From Burkholderiales bacterium (GTDB lineage: Bacteria; Pseudomonadota; Gammaproteobacteria; Burkholderiales; Ga0077523), in assembly GCA_019745565.1 (NCBI GenBank), contig JAIESW010000016.1:62001-126000 (forward strand): DNA of 64,000 nucleotides, read 5' to 3'. Below the pieces are notes generated by a model. That model saw only the letters and a program-made list of their open reading frames with translations. It ran no database searches and had not been told where the DNA came from. A program made the position numbers and the translations under genes. Of the stretch, positions 26,043-33,826 are shown one piece after another (within the stretch, counting starts at the first letter, position 1; every line of letters starts with the position of its first letter).

Positions 26043-27737
26043 ATGGGAAGCATCGAGAGGCGCTCGGCGAGCTGGTTGGGCATTGCCGTCCTGGCAATGG
26101 CATCTGCCTCGGCGTCGGGGCAGAGCACCGAATGGCCCCACTACGGCAACGATCAGGCGAACACGCGGTACAGCCCGCTCACCCAGATCAACACCGGCAA
26201 CGTGCAGAACCTGAAGGTGGTGTGGGCGCACTCGCTCGGCACTCTCGAGACGCAGGAGTCGAGTCCGCTCGTCGTCGGCGACACGCTGTACGTGACCAGC
26301 TCCACCGGGCCGCGCTACGTTTTCGCGCTCGACGCGAAGACCGGGGCGAGGAAGTGGACCTACCAGCCCGAGCTGCCCTCGGACTACATGGCTACCGTGT
26401 GCTGCGGCATGGACAGCCGCGGGCTGGCCGTGGCGGACGGCAAGGTCTTCTTCGGACGTCTCGACGCCAAGCTCGAGGCGCTGGATGCGAAAACCGGCAA
26501 GCGCCTCTGGACCGTGACCATTGCCGACTACAAGAAGGGCCACTCCATCACCTCGCCGCCCCTGATCGTCAAGGATCTCGTGATCACCGGCATCGCCGGC
26601 GGCGAGTTCGGCATTCGCGGGTTCGTGTCCGCTTACAAGCAGTCGACCGGCGAGCGGGTCTGGCGCACGTACACCATCCCGGGGCCGGGCGAGCCCGGCA
26701 ACGAGACCTGGAAGGAGGACTCGTGGAAGACGGGAGGCGGCTCCACGTGGGGCGTGGGTTCCTATGATGCCAAGCGCAACGTGGTGTACTGGTCGACCAG
26801 CAACGCGGGTCCGTGGGGTGCGCACACCCGCGGGACCGACTCGTCCGACTACGGTATCTACTCCAATCAGTGGACGGCATCGCAACTCGCGTTCGACGCC
26901 GACAGCGGCAAGATCGTGTGGGGCTATCAATACACCCCGCACGATACCTGGGACTTCGACGGCATCAACGAGGCGGTCCTGACCGACCTCAACGTCGGCG
27001 GCAAGCAGATCCCGGCGCTGCTGCATGCGGACCGCAACGGCTTCTTCTACGTGCTGAACCGCGATACCGGCAAGGTGGTCGCCGCCGATCCGTTCGTGAC
27101 GGTCAACTGGGCCACGCATGTGGATCTGGAGACCGGCAGGCCGGTGGAGGCAGCCAACAACGAGAAGCGCCCGCAGCTCGGTAAGTGGGCCCGCAACGTG
27201 TGCCCGAACCTGATCGGCGGCAAGAACTGGTCGCCGATGTCCTACAGCGCGCAGACCGGGCTCGCGTACCTGCCGGCGTTCAACATGTGCATGGACATCG
27301 CCAACCGGAAGGAGGAGTACGCGCCGGGCAAGTTCTACCTGGCCTCCGAGTTCGATCTGGGCAAGGTGGGCGCCACCGGCTCGAACCTGGGCGAGTTCCT
27401 CGCGTGGGATCCGGTCGCGAACAAGAAGGTGTGGTCGATCGAGGAGCCCAACATGTGGGCCGGTGGCGCGATGTCCACGGCCGGTGGCCTCGTGTTCTAC
27501 GGGAACATCGAGGGTCTGCTGAAGGCGGTGGACGCGAAGACCGGGAAGGTGCTCTGGCAGTTCCGTGTCGGCACCGGCATTACGCAGAGCCCGGTCACCT
27601 ACACCATCGACGGCAAGCAGTACCTCGCGGTCGTGGCCGGCCGCATCAAGGGACCGCCGTCGTTCTTCGGCGCGCTCGGTCAGAAGATGATCGAACAGAG
27701 CCCGGAAGGCGGGATCCTGATGGTCTTCGCGCTCTGA
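26043..27737 (+). CDS. PQQ-dependent alcohol dehydrogenase with lanthanide-type active site
   Basis: A 564-residue quinoprotein of the methanol/ethanol dehydrogenase family with signal peptide (MGSIERRSASWLGIAVLAMASASASG). Eight-blade propeller W-motif repeats include ALDAKTGARKWTYQ and AVDAKTGKVLWQFRVG. Adjacent Cys120-Cys121 (TVCCGMD) form the disulfide ring by PQQ. Metal and catalytic residues: E188 (GGEFGIRG), N254 (STSNAG), D304 and D306 in DTWDFDG. The extra Asp two residues after the catalytic Asp is the lanthanide signature; calcium MxaF enzymes have Ala there. It is more like ExaF/PedH-type enzymes than XoxF. Periplasmic; substrate alcohol unknown. A terminator follows at 27789. Confidence 0.92.
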   Translation: MGSIERRSASWLGIAVLAMASASASGQSTEWPHYGNDQANTRYSPLTQINTGNVQNLKVVWAHSLGTLETQESSPLVVGDTLYVTSSTGPRYVFALDAKTGARKWTYQPELPSDYMATVCCGMDSRGLAVADGKVFFGRLDAKLEALDAKTGKRLWTVTIADYKKGHSITSPPLIVKDLVITGIAGGEFGIRGFVSAYKQSTGERVWRTYTIPGPGEPGNETWKEDSWKTGGGSTWGVGSYDAKRNVVYWSTSNAGPWGAHTRGTDSSDYGIYSNQWTASQLAFDADSGKIVWGYQYTPHDTWDFDGINEAVLTDLNVGGKQIPALLHADRNGFFYVLNRDTGKVVAADPFVTVNWATHVDLETGRPVEAANNEKRPQLGKWARNVCPNLIGGKNWSPMSYSAQTGLAYLPAFNMCMDIANRKEEYAPGKFYLASEFDLGKVGATGSNLGEFLAWDPVANKKVWSIEEPNMWAGGAMSTAGGLVFYGNIEGLLKAVDAKTGKVLWQFRVGTGITQSPVTYTIDGKQYLAVVAGRIKGPPSFFGALGQKMIEQSPEGGILMVFAL

Positions 27738-27788
27738 CGGCCATGTTTTCCTCCTGGGGATCGATCCGATCGTGATCCAGGAGTCGTC

Positions 27789-27819
27789 GCGGCGGAGTTC
27801 GCGCTCCGCCGCTCTTTTT
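27789..27819 (+). terminator. Rho-independent terminator after the PQQ dehydrogenase
   Basis: A 9-bp perfect stem (GCGGCGGAG / CTCCGCCGC) with loop TTCGCG and the tail TCTTTTT at 27813-27819. It separates the dehydrogenase from the cytochrome c gene that starts 35-65 nt further on, so the cytochrome may depend on read-through or its own promoter. Confidence 0.9.
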
Positions 27820-27853
27820 CGAGCGCTATGATCCCGGCGCAGACGGAAGACCG

Positions 27854-28261
27854 TTGCGTCGGCTGTGGAAGACCGGAGGCGTCTTGTTCGAGAAGTTTGC
27901 GGTGACGGTACTGACCGTGGCGGCATGCACGTCGGCTCTTTCCGAGGTGGCCATGGGCGACGACGAGGCGGCTCGTCCCGTCAATCCCTACGCGGGCGAC
28001 AAGGCGGTCGCGCAGGAGGGCGCAAGCCTGCTCAACCAGTACTGCGCGCACTGCCATGGGCAGTGGGCGGTCCAGGGCGAACGGCCGCGCGACCTGCGGC
28101 GGCTGCGCATCCGCTACGGTGACGATGCGATCTCGATGTTCCGCACCACCGTCGAGGAGGGCCGCATGGACAAGGGCATGCCGGTCTGGAAAGGCGTATT
28201 GAGCGACGAGGTCCTCTGGAAGATCTACACGTTCCTGGAAACCGTCCAGGCGGAGGACTAG
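27854..28261 (+). CDS. Periplasmic c-type cytochrome (partner of the PQQ dehydrogenase)
   Basis: Up to 135 residues; no ATG start. TTG 27854 is the longest; TTG 27884 lies 4 nt after GGAGG and gives signal peptide FEKFAVTVLTVAACTSALS. One heme site, CAHCH (C64, C67, H68 from 27854), then RDLRRLRIRYGD and the distal Met in EEGRMDKGMPVWKG, followed by LWKIYTFLETV. This is the monoheme cytochrome layout of cytochromes that accept electrons from quinoprotein dehydrogenases (compare xoxG at 60082). Start uncertain, identity firm. Confidence 0.85.
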   Translation: MRRLWKTGGVLFEKFAVTVLTVAACTSALSEVAMGDDEAARPVNPYAGDKAVAQEGASLLNQYCAHCHGQWAVQGERPRDLRRLRIRYGDDAISMFRTTVEEGRMDKGMPVWKGVLSDEVLWKIYTFLETVQAED

Positions 28262-28265
28262 CGCG

Positions 28266-29327
28266 ATGGGTTGGGATCGCGCACGTGCGGGCTCGCGATT
28301 GCTGTTGTGGCTGGCACTTGCGGTGCTGCCCGTTTCCCACGCCGCCGCGCACGGCGTGTCGTTGAAGCTGCACCACCCGTATTCGGCCGACTCGGCCTTC
28401 CATCGCAACTTCCTGTTGCCCTGGACTGCCAAGGTGGAACAGGAATCTGGCGGGCGCATCCGGTTCCACCTGTATCCGGATTCGCCGTCCGGCGAGTCCG
28501 GGCTGGGCCTGTACGACAGCGTGCGGGAAGGCGATGCCGTCCACGTGGCGTGGACGCCCGTTCCCGTGTCGCCGCAGCACTTTCCCCGGTTGACCGCCAT
28601 GCAGCAGCCGTTCACCGTGCGCGGCGCGGAGGGCGGCAGCCGTGCGATGTGGGAGTACACGGTGGCGAACGACGTGCTCGATCGCGATTTCGATGAAGTC
28701 CGGGTACTTGCGATGCACTTCGGCGACGCGGCGAGGCTGCATTTCGGCAAGGCATTTCCGACGGCACCCACGGACATGGGCGGACGGCGCATCGCAGCGG
28801 TCGCACCTGCCGACGCCGAGTTGCTGAAAGCCGCGGGTGCGGAACCGGTGCTCTTGTCCGCGGATCGCGTGGTCGCTGCCGTCGAAGAAGGGGCGGTGGA
28901 GGGTGCGCTGCTTTCGTGGGAACGCACCACGGCGGTCGGACTGGACCGCGTCGCGCGCTCCCACGTGGACCTCCGTGCCGGCACCCCCGGCATGACATCG
29001 GCCGCGTTCGTGCTCGTCATGGGCGTGCGCACCTTCCGTTCGCTGCCGGACGATCTGAAGACCGTGGTCGAGGCCAACAGCGGCCGGGAGACGTCGGCCT
29101 GGCTGGGTCGCGTGCTCGACGAAGCCGGCGTGCAGGCGCGCGCGGCCGCCGTTGCGCGCGGCGATTCGGTGCGCACGATGACGCAACAGGAAGAAGATCG
29201 ATGGCTGGCGGCCGCGCGGTCGGTGTCGAACACCCAGGCCGCAGCCCTCGAGCGCACGAACGTGCGCGCGTCGCCCTTGTTCGAGAGCGCACGCGAGCAG
29301 TTGCAGGAGTTCGACACCGTTCGGTGA
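28266..29327 (+). CDS. TRAP transporter solute-binding protein (DctP type), orphan
   Basis: A 353-residue exported protein (signal RLLLWLALAVLPVSHAAA). Features of DctP receptors: KLHHPYSADSAFHRNFLLPW, then ESGGRIRFHLYPDSPSGES, MQQPFTVRG, MGGRRIAAVAPADAELLKAAGAEPV, and TSAAFVLVMGVRTFRSLPDDLK. It starts 5 nt after the cytochrome gene. No DctQ or DctM membrane genes are near, so it either works with a transporter elsewhere or as a binding protein for the dehydrogenase system. Ligand is probably an organic acid, as for most of the family. Confidence 0.88.
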   Translation: MGWDRARAGSRLLLWLALAVLPVSHAAAHGVSLKLHHPYSADSAFHRNFLLPWTAKVEQESGGRIRFHLYPDSPSGESGLGLYDSVREGDAVHVAWTPVPVSPQHFPRLTAMQQPFTVRGAEGGSRAMWEYTVANDVLDRDFDEVRVLAMHFGDAARLHFGKAFPTAPTDMGGRRIAAVAPADAELLKAAGAEPVLLSADRVVAAVEEGAVEGALLSWERTTAVGLDRVARSHVDLRAGTPGMTSAAFVLVMGVRTFRSLPDDLKTVVEANSGRETSAWLGRVLDEAGVQARAAAVARGDSVRTMTQQEEDRWLAAARSVSNTQAAALERTNVRASPLFESAREQLQEFDTVR

Positions 29328-29355
29328 CGCCGGCCGGCAGGAGACGCTTCAGACC

Positions 29356-30183
29356 ATGGCGACAGTGGAATCCAACGGAGTGCGGCTGTACGCGGAGTCG
29401 ACCGGCGACGGCGTGCCGATCGTGTTCGTGCACGAGTTCGCGGGCGACTATCGCAACTGGGAGCACCAGGTGCGATTCCTTGCGCGCCGCTACCGCTGCA
29501 TTACGTTCAACGCGCGCGGCTATCCGCCGTCCGAGGTCCCGCAGGATCCCGAGCGGTACAGTCAGACCCACGCGGTCGACGACATCGCCAACGTACTGCG
29601 GCATTTCGGCGTGGAGCGTGCCCACGTGGTCGGCCTGTCGATGGGCGGGTACGCGACGCTCAACTTCGGCTTGCGCTATCCCGCCATGGCGCGGTCGCTG
29701 GTCGTCGCGGGGGCGGGGCACGGGTCGGATCCGGACAAGCGCCAGCAATTCCTGGCCGATTGCGACGAGCTCGCCAACCGCCTGCTGCAGGTGGGCATGG
29801 AGGAGGGCATCACCCATTACGCCAACAGTCCGATCCGCCGCCGATATCGCGAGAAGGATCCACGCGGCTTCGAGGAGTTCAATCGCCAGTTCGCGGAGCA
29901 CTCCGCGCTGGGCTCGGCGCTCACCATGCGCGGCTACCAGATGCGGCGTTCCACCATCTACGAACTGGAGCCGCAGTTGCGCACCCTGACGGTCCCGACC
30001 CTCATCGTGACCGGCGACGACGACGAACCGTGCCTGGCGCCCGCGCTGTTCATGAAGCGGACCATCCGCGATTCCATGCTCTGGGTGGTGCCGCGCACCA
30101 GCCATCCGGTCAATCTCGAGGAACCCGACGCCTTCAACCGGATGGTGTTCGACTTCATCTCGGCCGTCGATCGGCGCAGCTAG
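29356..30183 (+). CDS. Alpha/beta hydrolase
   Basis: A 275-residue alpha/beta-hydrolase-fold enzyme. Nucleophile Ser95 in VVGLSMGGYA, oxyanion region VFVHEFAGDYRNW, acid Asp in TGDDDEPC, and His in PRTSHPVNLEEP near residue 255. Cytoplasmic. Sequence resembles the 3-oxoadipate enol-lactonase/esterase group, but the substrate cannot be fixed. It lies 28 nt after the TRAP receptor and 8 nt before the SDR, in one operon. Confidence 0.88.
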   Translation: MATVESNGVRLYAESTGDGVPIVFVHEFAGDYRNWEHQVRFLARRYRCITFNARGYPPSEVPQDPERYSQTHAVDDIANVLRHFGVERAHVVGLSMGGYATLNFGLRYPAMARSLVVAGAGHGSDPDKRQQFLADCDELANRLLQVGMEEGITHYANSPIRRRYREKDPRGFEEFNRQFAEHSALGSALTMRGYQMRRSTIYELEPQLRTLTVPTLIVTGDDDEPCLAPALFMKRTIRDSMLWVVPRTSHPVNLEEPDAFNRMVFDFISAVDRRS

Positions 30184-30191
30184 GGGACATC

Positions 30192-30953
30192 ATGGATCTT
30201 CGCATCGCCGGCAAGTCGGTCGTGATCACGGGGGCGTCCGCCGGCATCGGGCTCGCGTGTGCACGCCTGTTCGCCGAGGAAGGTTGTCGCCTGACGCTGG
30301 TATCGCGTACCCGGGCACGGCTCGACCAGGCGACCGCCGAAATCGGTGGTGACGTCCGCGCATTGTCCCTGGATCTGAGCGAGCCTGCCGGCATCGAGGC
30401 TCTGGTTGCGCAAGCGGGAGTCCCGGACATCCTGGTCAACAACGCCGGCGCGATCCCGGGCGGAGGACTGGAAGATCTCGATGACGCGCGCTGGCGCTCG
30501 AGCTGGGAACTGAAGCTCTTCGGCTACATCGGCCTCGCGCGGCACCTGCTGCCCGCGATGCTGCAGCGGGGCAGCGGCGTGATCCTCAACATCATCGGGA
30601 TCGCCGGCGCCGCACCGCGCTACGACTATCTCGCCGGTTCGACGGCGAACGCGGCCTTGATCGCGTTCACGAGAGCGGTCGGGGCCCACAGCGCCATGCG
30701 CGGTGTCCGGGTGCTGGGGTTGAATCCCGGGCCGACGCAGACCGATCGTCTGGTGAAGCTGTACCGGGACCGTGCCGCGGCGCGTTTCGGCGATGCGTCG
30801 CGATGGCAGGAACTGGTCGCGGATCTGCCGTTCGGCAGACCGGCACTGGCAGAGGAGATCGCCGACCTCGCTGTGTACCTCGCCTCCGGCCGCGCCTCGT
30901 ACCTGAGCGGCGTCGTCGTCGATGCGGATGGTGGTGCCCTGTACGGAGCCTGA
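30192..30953 (+). CDS. SDR family oxidoreductase with altered active site
   Basis: A 253-residue short-chain dehydrogenase with TGASAGIGLACA for NAD(P) and LVNNAGAIPGG. The catalytic segment reads APRYDYLAGSTANAALIAF: the position of the catalytic Lys is taken by Asn153, and Tyr144/Tyr146 stand 7-9 residues before it rather than 4. A group of SDRs with GSTGNAAL-type sequence exists, so this is not a unique mutation; whether they reduce substrates is not clear to me. 7 nt before the fusion gene. Confidence 0.85.
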   Translation: MDLRIAGKSVVITGASAGIGLACARLFAEEGCRLTLVSRTRARLDQATAEIGGDVRALSLDLSEPAGIEALVAQAGVPDILVNNAGAIPGGGLEDLDDARWRSSWELKLFGYIGLARHLLPAMLQRGSGVILNIIGIAGAAPRYDYLAGSTANAALIAFTRAVGAHSAMRGVRVLGLNPGPTQTDRLVKLYRDRAAARFGDASRWQELVADLPFGRPALAEEIADLAVYLASGRASYLSGVVVDADGGALYGA

Positions 30954-30960
30954 CACCGCG

Positions 30961-33780
30961 ATGTTCTCCGCGCTTTCTCTGGATGCCCAGTTCGACGCCT
31001 TGTTCCGTGCAGGCGAGTGCGAACCGATCGATTGCGGGCCGGGCGACCTGCGGGTCGTTGCTGCCCGCATCGAAGGTTCGCCGTCGACCGTGGTCGGCTT
31101 CGACTATGCCATCCAGCACGGATCGATGGGGGCGCGGGAGGCCGATCAGCTCGTGCAGGTCATGCAGCACGCGCGACGCGAACGGGTGCCGGTGGTGTTC
31201 CTGATGAACACCAGCGGCGTGCGCGTGACCGAAGGTACGGTCGGTATCGCGGCGTTGCGCCGGGCCCTGCAGGCGGCGCTGGATGCGCGTCTGACGGGCG
31301 TGCGCATGCTCGCACTGATCGGGCGGAACTGCTTCGGCGGTGCGAGCGTGCTGGCGGCGGCATGCGAGTGCCGCATCGTGAACCGCCAGTGCATGATCGG
31401 GATGTCCGGTCCGCGGATGATCGAGCAGGGTCCGGGCGGCGGCGCTGCGTCCATCCTCGATGCGGAGGCGGCAAGACATCTTCTCGGCGGCGAAGCGCGC
31501 GCGCTGGTGTCGCGGGACTTCCTGCGGGTCGACGACGATGCAGAAGCCTATCGCGCCGCGCTGATCGACTGGATGCGCGGAACTGCCGGATCCGGGATCG
31601 ACGAGGACTTTCTCACCCGACTGCGCGCGCGCCTGCGAGAGCGATTGCAGACCGAGGGGCGATGGCCTGCCGCTGCGGAGACGGCAACGACCCTGGAAGG
31701 GGCGGCGGCGACGGCCGCGCGCAACATGCTGGGTGATCGCTACGAGGTCACGCGCTCGGGACAGTTCCTGTCGGCTCGGGCGACGGGGGGTGGCGACGCC
31801 TTCGTCTGCGGCCTGGCAGGTGGAGCGAGGGCCGATGCGGTCGATGTGCTGCAACTCACGGCAGCACTGGCCCATGCGCCGCCCGGCACCCGGGTGATCG
31901 GCATCCTGCTCGACTGCGAGAGCCATTCCACTCAGGCGGCCGATGAGAAAGTGATCCTGTCCGAGTACTTCGCGTGCCTCGCGCTCCAGATCCGCCTTCT
32001 GCACCACCGCGGCATCGAGGTGAGGCTCATCTTGATCGGTGTGTCCGGTGGCGGCGTCTTCGCCGCCCTGGGGTGTGCCGCGAGCAGGGTCTGCATGGCG
32101 CGCGACGCGCGGCTCCGGGTCCTGCCGCGTGCAGCGATGGCTGCCATCAACAAGGTGGAAGGTGACGAGGAAGGCACCGTCGACCGCGCACTCGAGACCG
32201 GCGCGGTGGACGAGATCCTGGATGCTTCCTGGAGCCCGATCGCGCTGAACGACAACGGCAACTTCTACGCCGCGGTCGCTCGCGCCTGGGTCGCGCGACG
32301 CGATGCTTCCTGCATCGAAAGCGATGCCGGCATCGTCTACAGCTTCGCGGAGATCGACCGATTGTCGGCGCGCTACGCGCACGCCCTGCTCGCACTGGGC
32401 TGCGAGCAGGGCGACCGGGTCGCGGTGCAGGTGGAAAAGTCGCCGCAGGCCCTCGCGCTGTTCCTCGCTTGCCTGCGCGCCGGCATCATCTACCTGCCGC
32501 TCAACACGGCGTACCAGCCGGCAGAACTGGTGCATTTTCTCGCTGACGCCGAGCCCCGGGTCTTCGTCTGCCGGCAGGAGACGCTGGAAGCGATGCGCGA
32601 CCTCGCCGGCGGGTTGGGGGTACCGCACGTCACCGGCCTCGATCAGGACGGCGGGGGTTCGTTCACCCAGGCGGCAGCGGCATATCCGGACCGGTTTCCG
32701 ACGGCGCTGCGCTCGCCCGAAGACACCGCGACCATCCTCTATACGTCGGGGACGACCGGTCGCTCCAAGGGCGCCATGCTGAGCCATCGGGCGCTCGCAT
32801 GGTGCGCACAGACCCTGGCCAGCTGCTGGGAGTTCAGCGAGCGCGACGTGCTGCTGCACGCGCTGCCCATCTTCCACGGGCACGGCCTGTTCGTCTCTTC
32901 CTGCGTCGCGCTGGTGTCGGCGGCGCGGCTGATCTTCCACCGCAAGTTCGACGCGACCGCCGTGCGCGAGGCCCTGCCGCGCGCCACCGTGTTCATGGCG
33001 GTACCCACCTTTTACCACCGGCTCCTCGCCGACGATGCGTTCGGCCGCGAGGCCTGTCGCGGACTGCGTCTGTTCACCTCGGGTTCGGCGCCCCTGTCCG
33101 CACCGGTGCACGAGGCGTTCCACGAGCGCAGCGGATTCCGGATCGTCGAACGTTATGGCGCGACCGAAACCATGATCCTGACGTCGAACCCGGTGCACGG
33201 TGAGCGGCGTGCCGGTTCCGTCGGCCGGCCGCTTCCGGGCGTCGAGTTGCGCATTGCCGACAAGGACGACCGGCCCATGGCTCCAGGGCAGGTCGGCATG
33301 ATCCAGGTGCGGGGGCCAGGCCTGTTCTCGGGCTACTGGCGCATGCCCGAGAAGACCCGGGAGGATTTCACGCCCGACGGCTTTTTCAGGACGGGTGACC
33401 TGGGCACGCAGTCGGAGGACGGCTACGTGACCATCACCGGACGCGCGAAGGACATGATCATCAGCGGCGGGTACAACGTGTATCCGATCGAGGTGGAGAG
33501 CGTCCTCAACCTGCATCCCGCGGTTGCCGAGTCGGCGGTGATCGGCGTGCCCCACGCCGACTTCGGCGAAGCGGTCGTGGCGGTGATCATCGCGAGCGGC
33601 GCACACTGCGATCCGGACGAACTGGTAACCTGGGTCAAGGCGCGGCTGGCGAACTACAAGGTGCCGAAGCACGTGGTCGTCGTCGACCAGTTGCCGCGCA
33701 ACGCCCTCGGCAAGGTACAGAAGAACGTGCTGCGCGAGTCCTACGCGGATCTTGCGCGAAGTGCGACGAGCGGAGCTTAG
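30961..33780 (+). CDS. Fusion: malonate decarboxylase MdcD-like + MdcE-like + malonyl-CoA synthetase (MatB-like)
   Basis: A 939-residue protein from ATG 30961 (an upstream in-frame ATG at 30922 lies inside the SDR gene). Residues about 1-215 resemble MdcD, the beta carboxyltransferase subunit: NTSGVRVTEGTVGIAAL, IGRNCFGGASVLAAACECR, IGMSGPRMIEQ. Residues about 259-425 resemble MdcE, the gamma subunit: GTRVIGILLDCESHSTQ, LIGVSGGGVFAALG, LRVLPRAAMAAINK. Residues 430-939 are an AMP-forming ligase closest to MatB: ILYTSGTTGRSKG at 592-604, LPIFHGHGLFVSS, ERYGATETMILTSNP, RTGDLG, Lys918 in ALGKVQK. It would activate malonate to malonyl-CoA and decarboxylate it to acetyl-CoA on one chain. No ACP (MdcC) or MdcA is nearby. 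Confidence 0.85.
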   Translation: MFSALSLDAQFDALFRAGECEPIDCGPGDLRVVAARIEGSPSTVVGFDYAIQHGSMGAREADQLVQVMQHARRERVPVVFLMNTSGVRVTEGTVGIAALRRALQAALDARLTGVRMLALIGRNCFGGASVLAAACECRIVNRQCMIGMSGPRMIEQGPGGGAASILDAEAARHLLGGEARALVSRDFLRVDDDAEAYRAALIDWMRGTAGSGIDEDFLTRLRARLRERLQTEGRWPAAAETATTLEGAAATAARNMLGDRYEVTRSGQFLSARATGGGDAFVCGLAGGARADAVDVLQLTAALAHAPPGTRVIGILLDCESHSTQAADEKVILSEYFACLALQIRLLHHRGIEVRLILIGVSGGGVFAALGCAASRVCMARDARLRVLPRAAMAAINKVEGDEEGTVDRALETGAVDEILDASWSPIALNDNGNFYAAVARAWVARRDASCIESDAGIVYSFAEIDRLSARYAHALLALGCEQGDRVAVQVEKSPQALALFLACLRAGIIYLPLNTAYQPAELVHFLADAEPRVFVCRQETLEAMRDLAGGLGVPHVTGLDQDGGGSFTQAAAAYPDRFPTALRSPEDTATILYTSGTTGRSKGAMLSHRALAWCAQTLASCWEFSERDVLLHALPIFHGHGLFVSSCVALVSAARLIFHRKFDATAVREALPRATVFMAVPTFYHRLLADDAFGREACRGLRLFTSGSAPLSAPVHEAFHERSGFRIVERYGATETMILTSNPVHGERRAGSVGRPLPGVELRIADKDDRPMAPGQVGMIQVRGPGLFSGYWRMPEKTREDFTPDGFFRTGDLGTQSEDGYVTITGRAKDMIISGGYNVYPIEVESVLNLHPAVAESAVIGVPHADFGEAVVAVIIASGAHCDPDELVTWVKARLANYKVPKHVVVVDQLPRNALGKVQKNVLRESYADLARSATSGA

Positions 33781-33826
33781 CCGGCGCGGCAGCCGCGCCG
33801 CGAACGCAACCGGGAGGAGGACCGGC

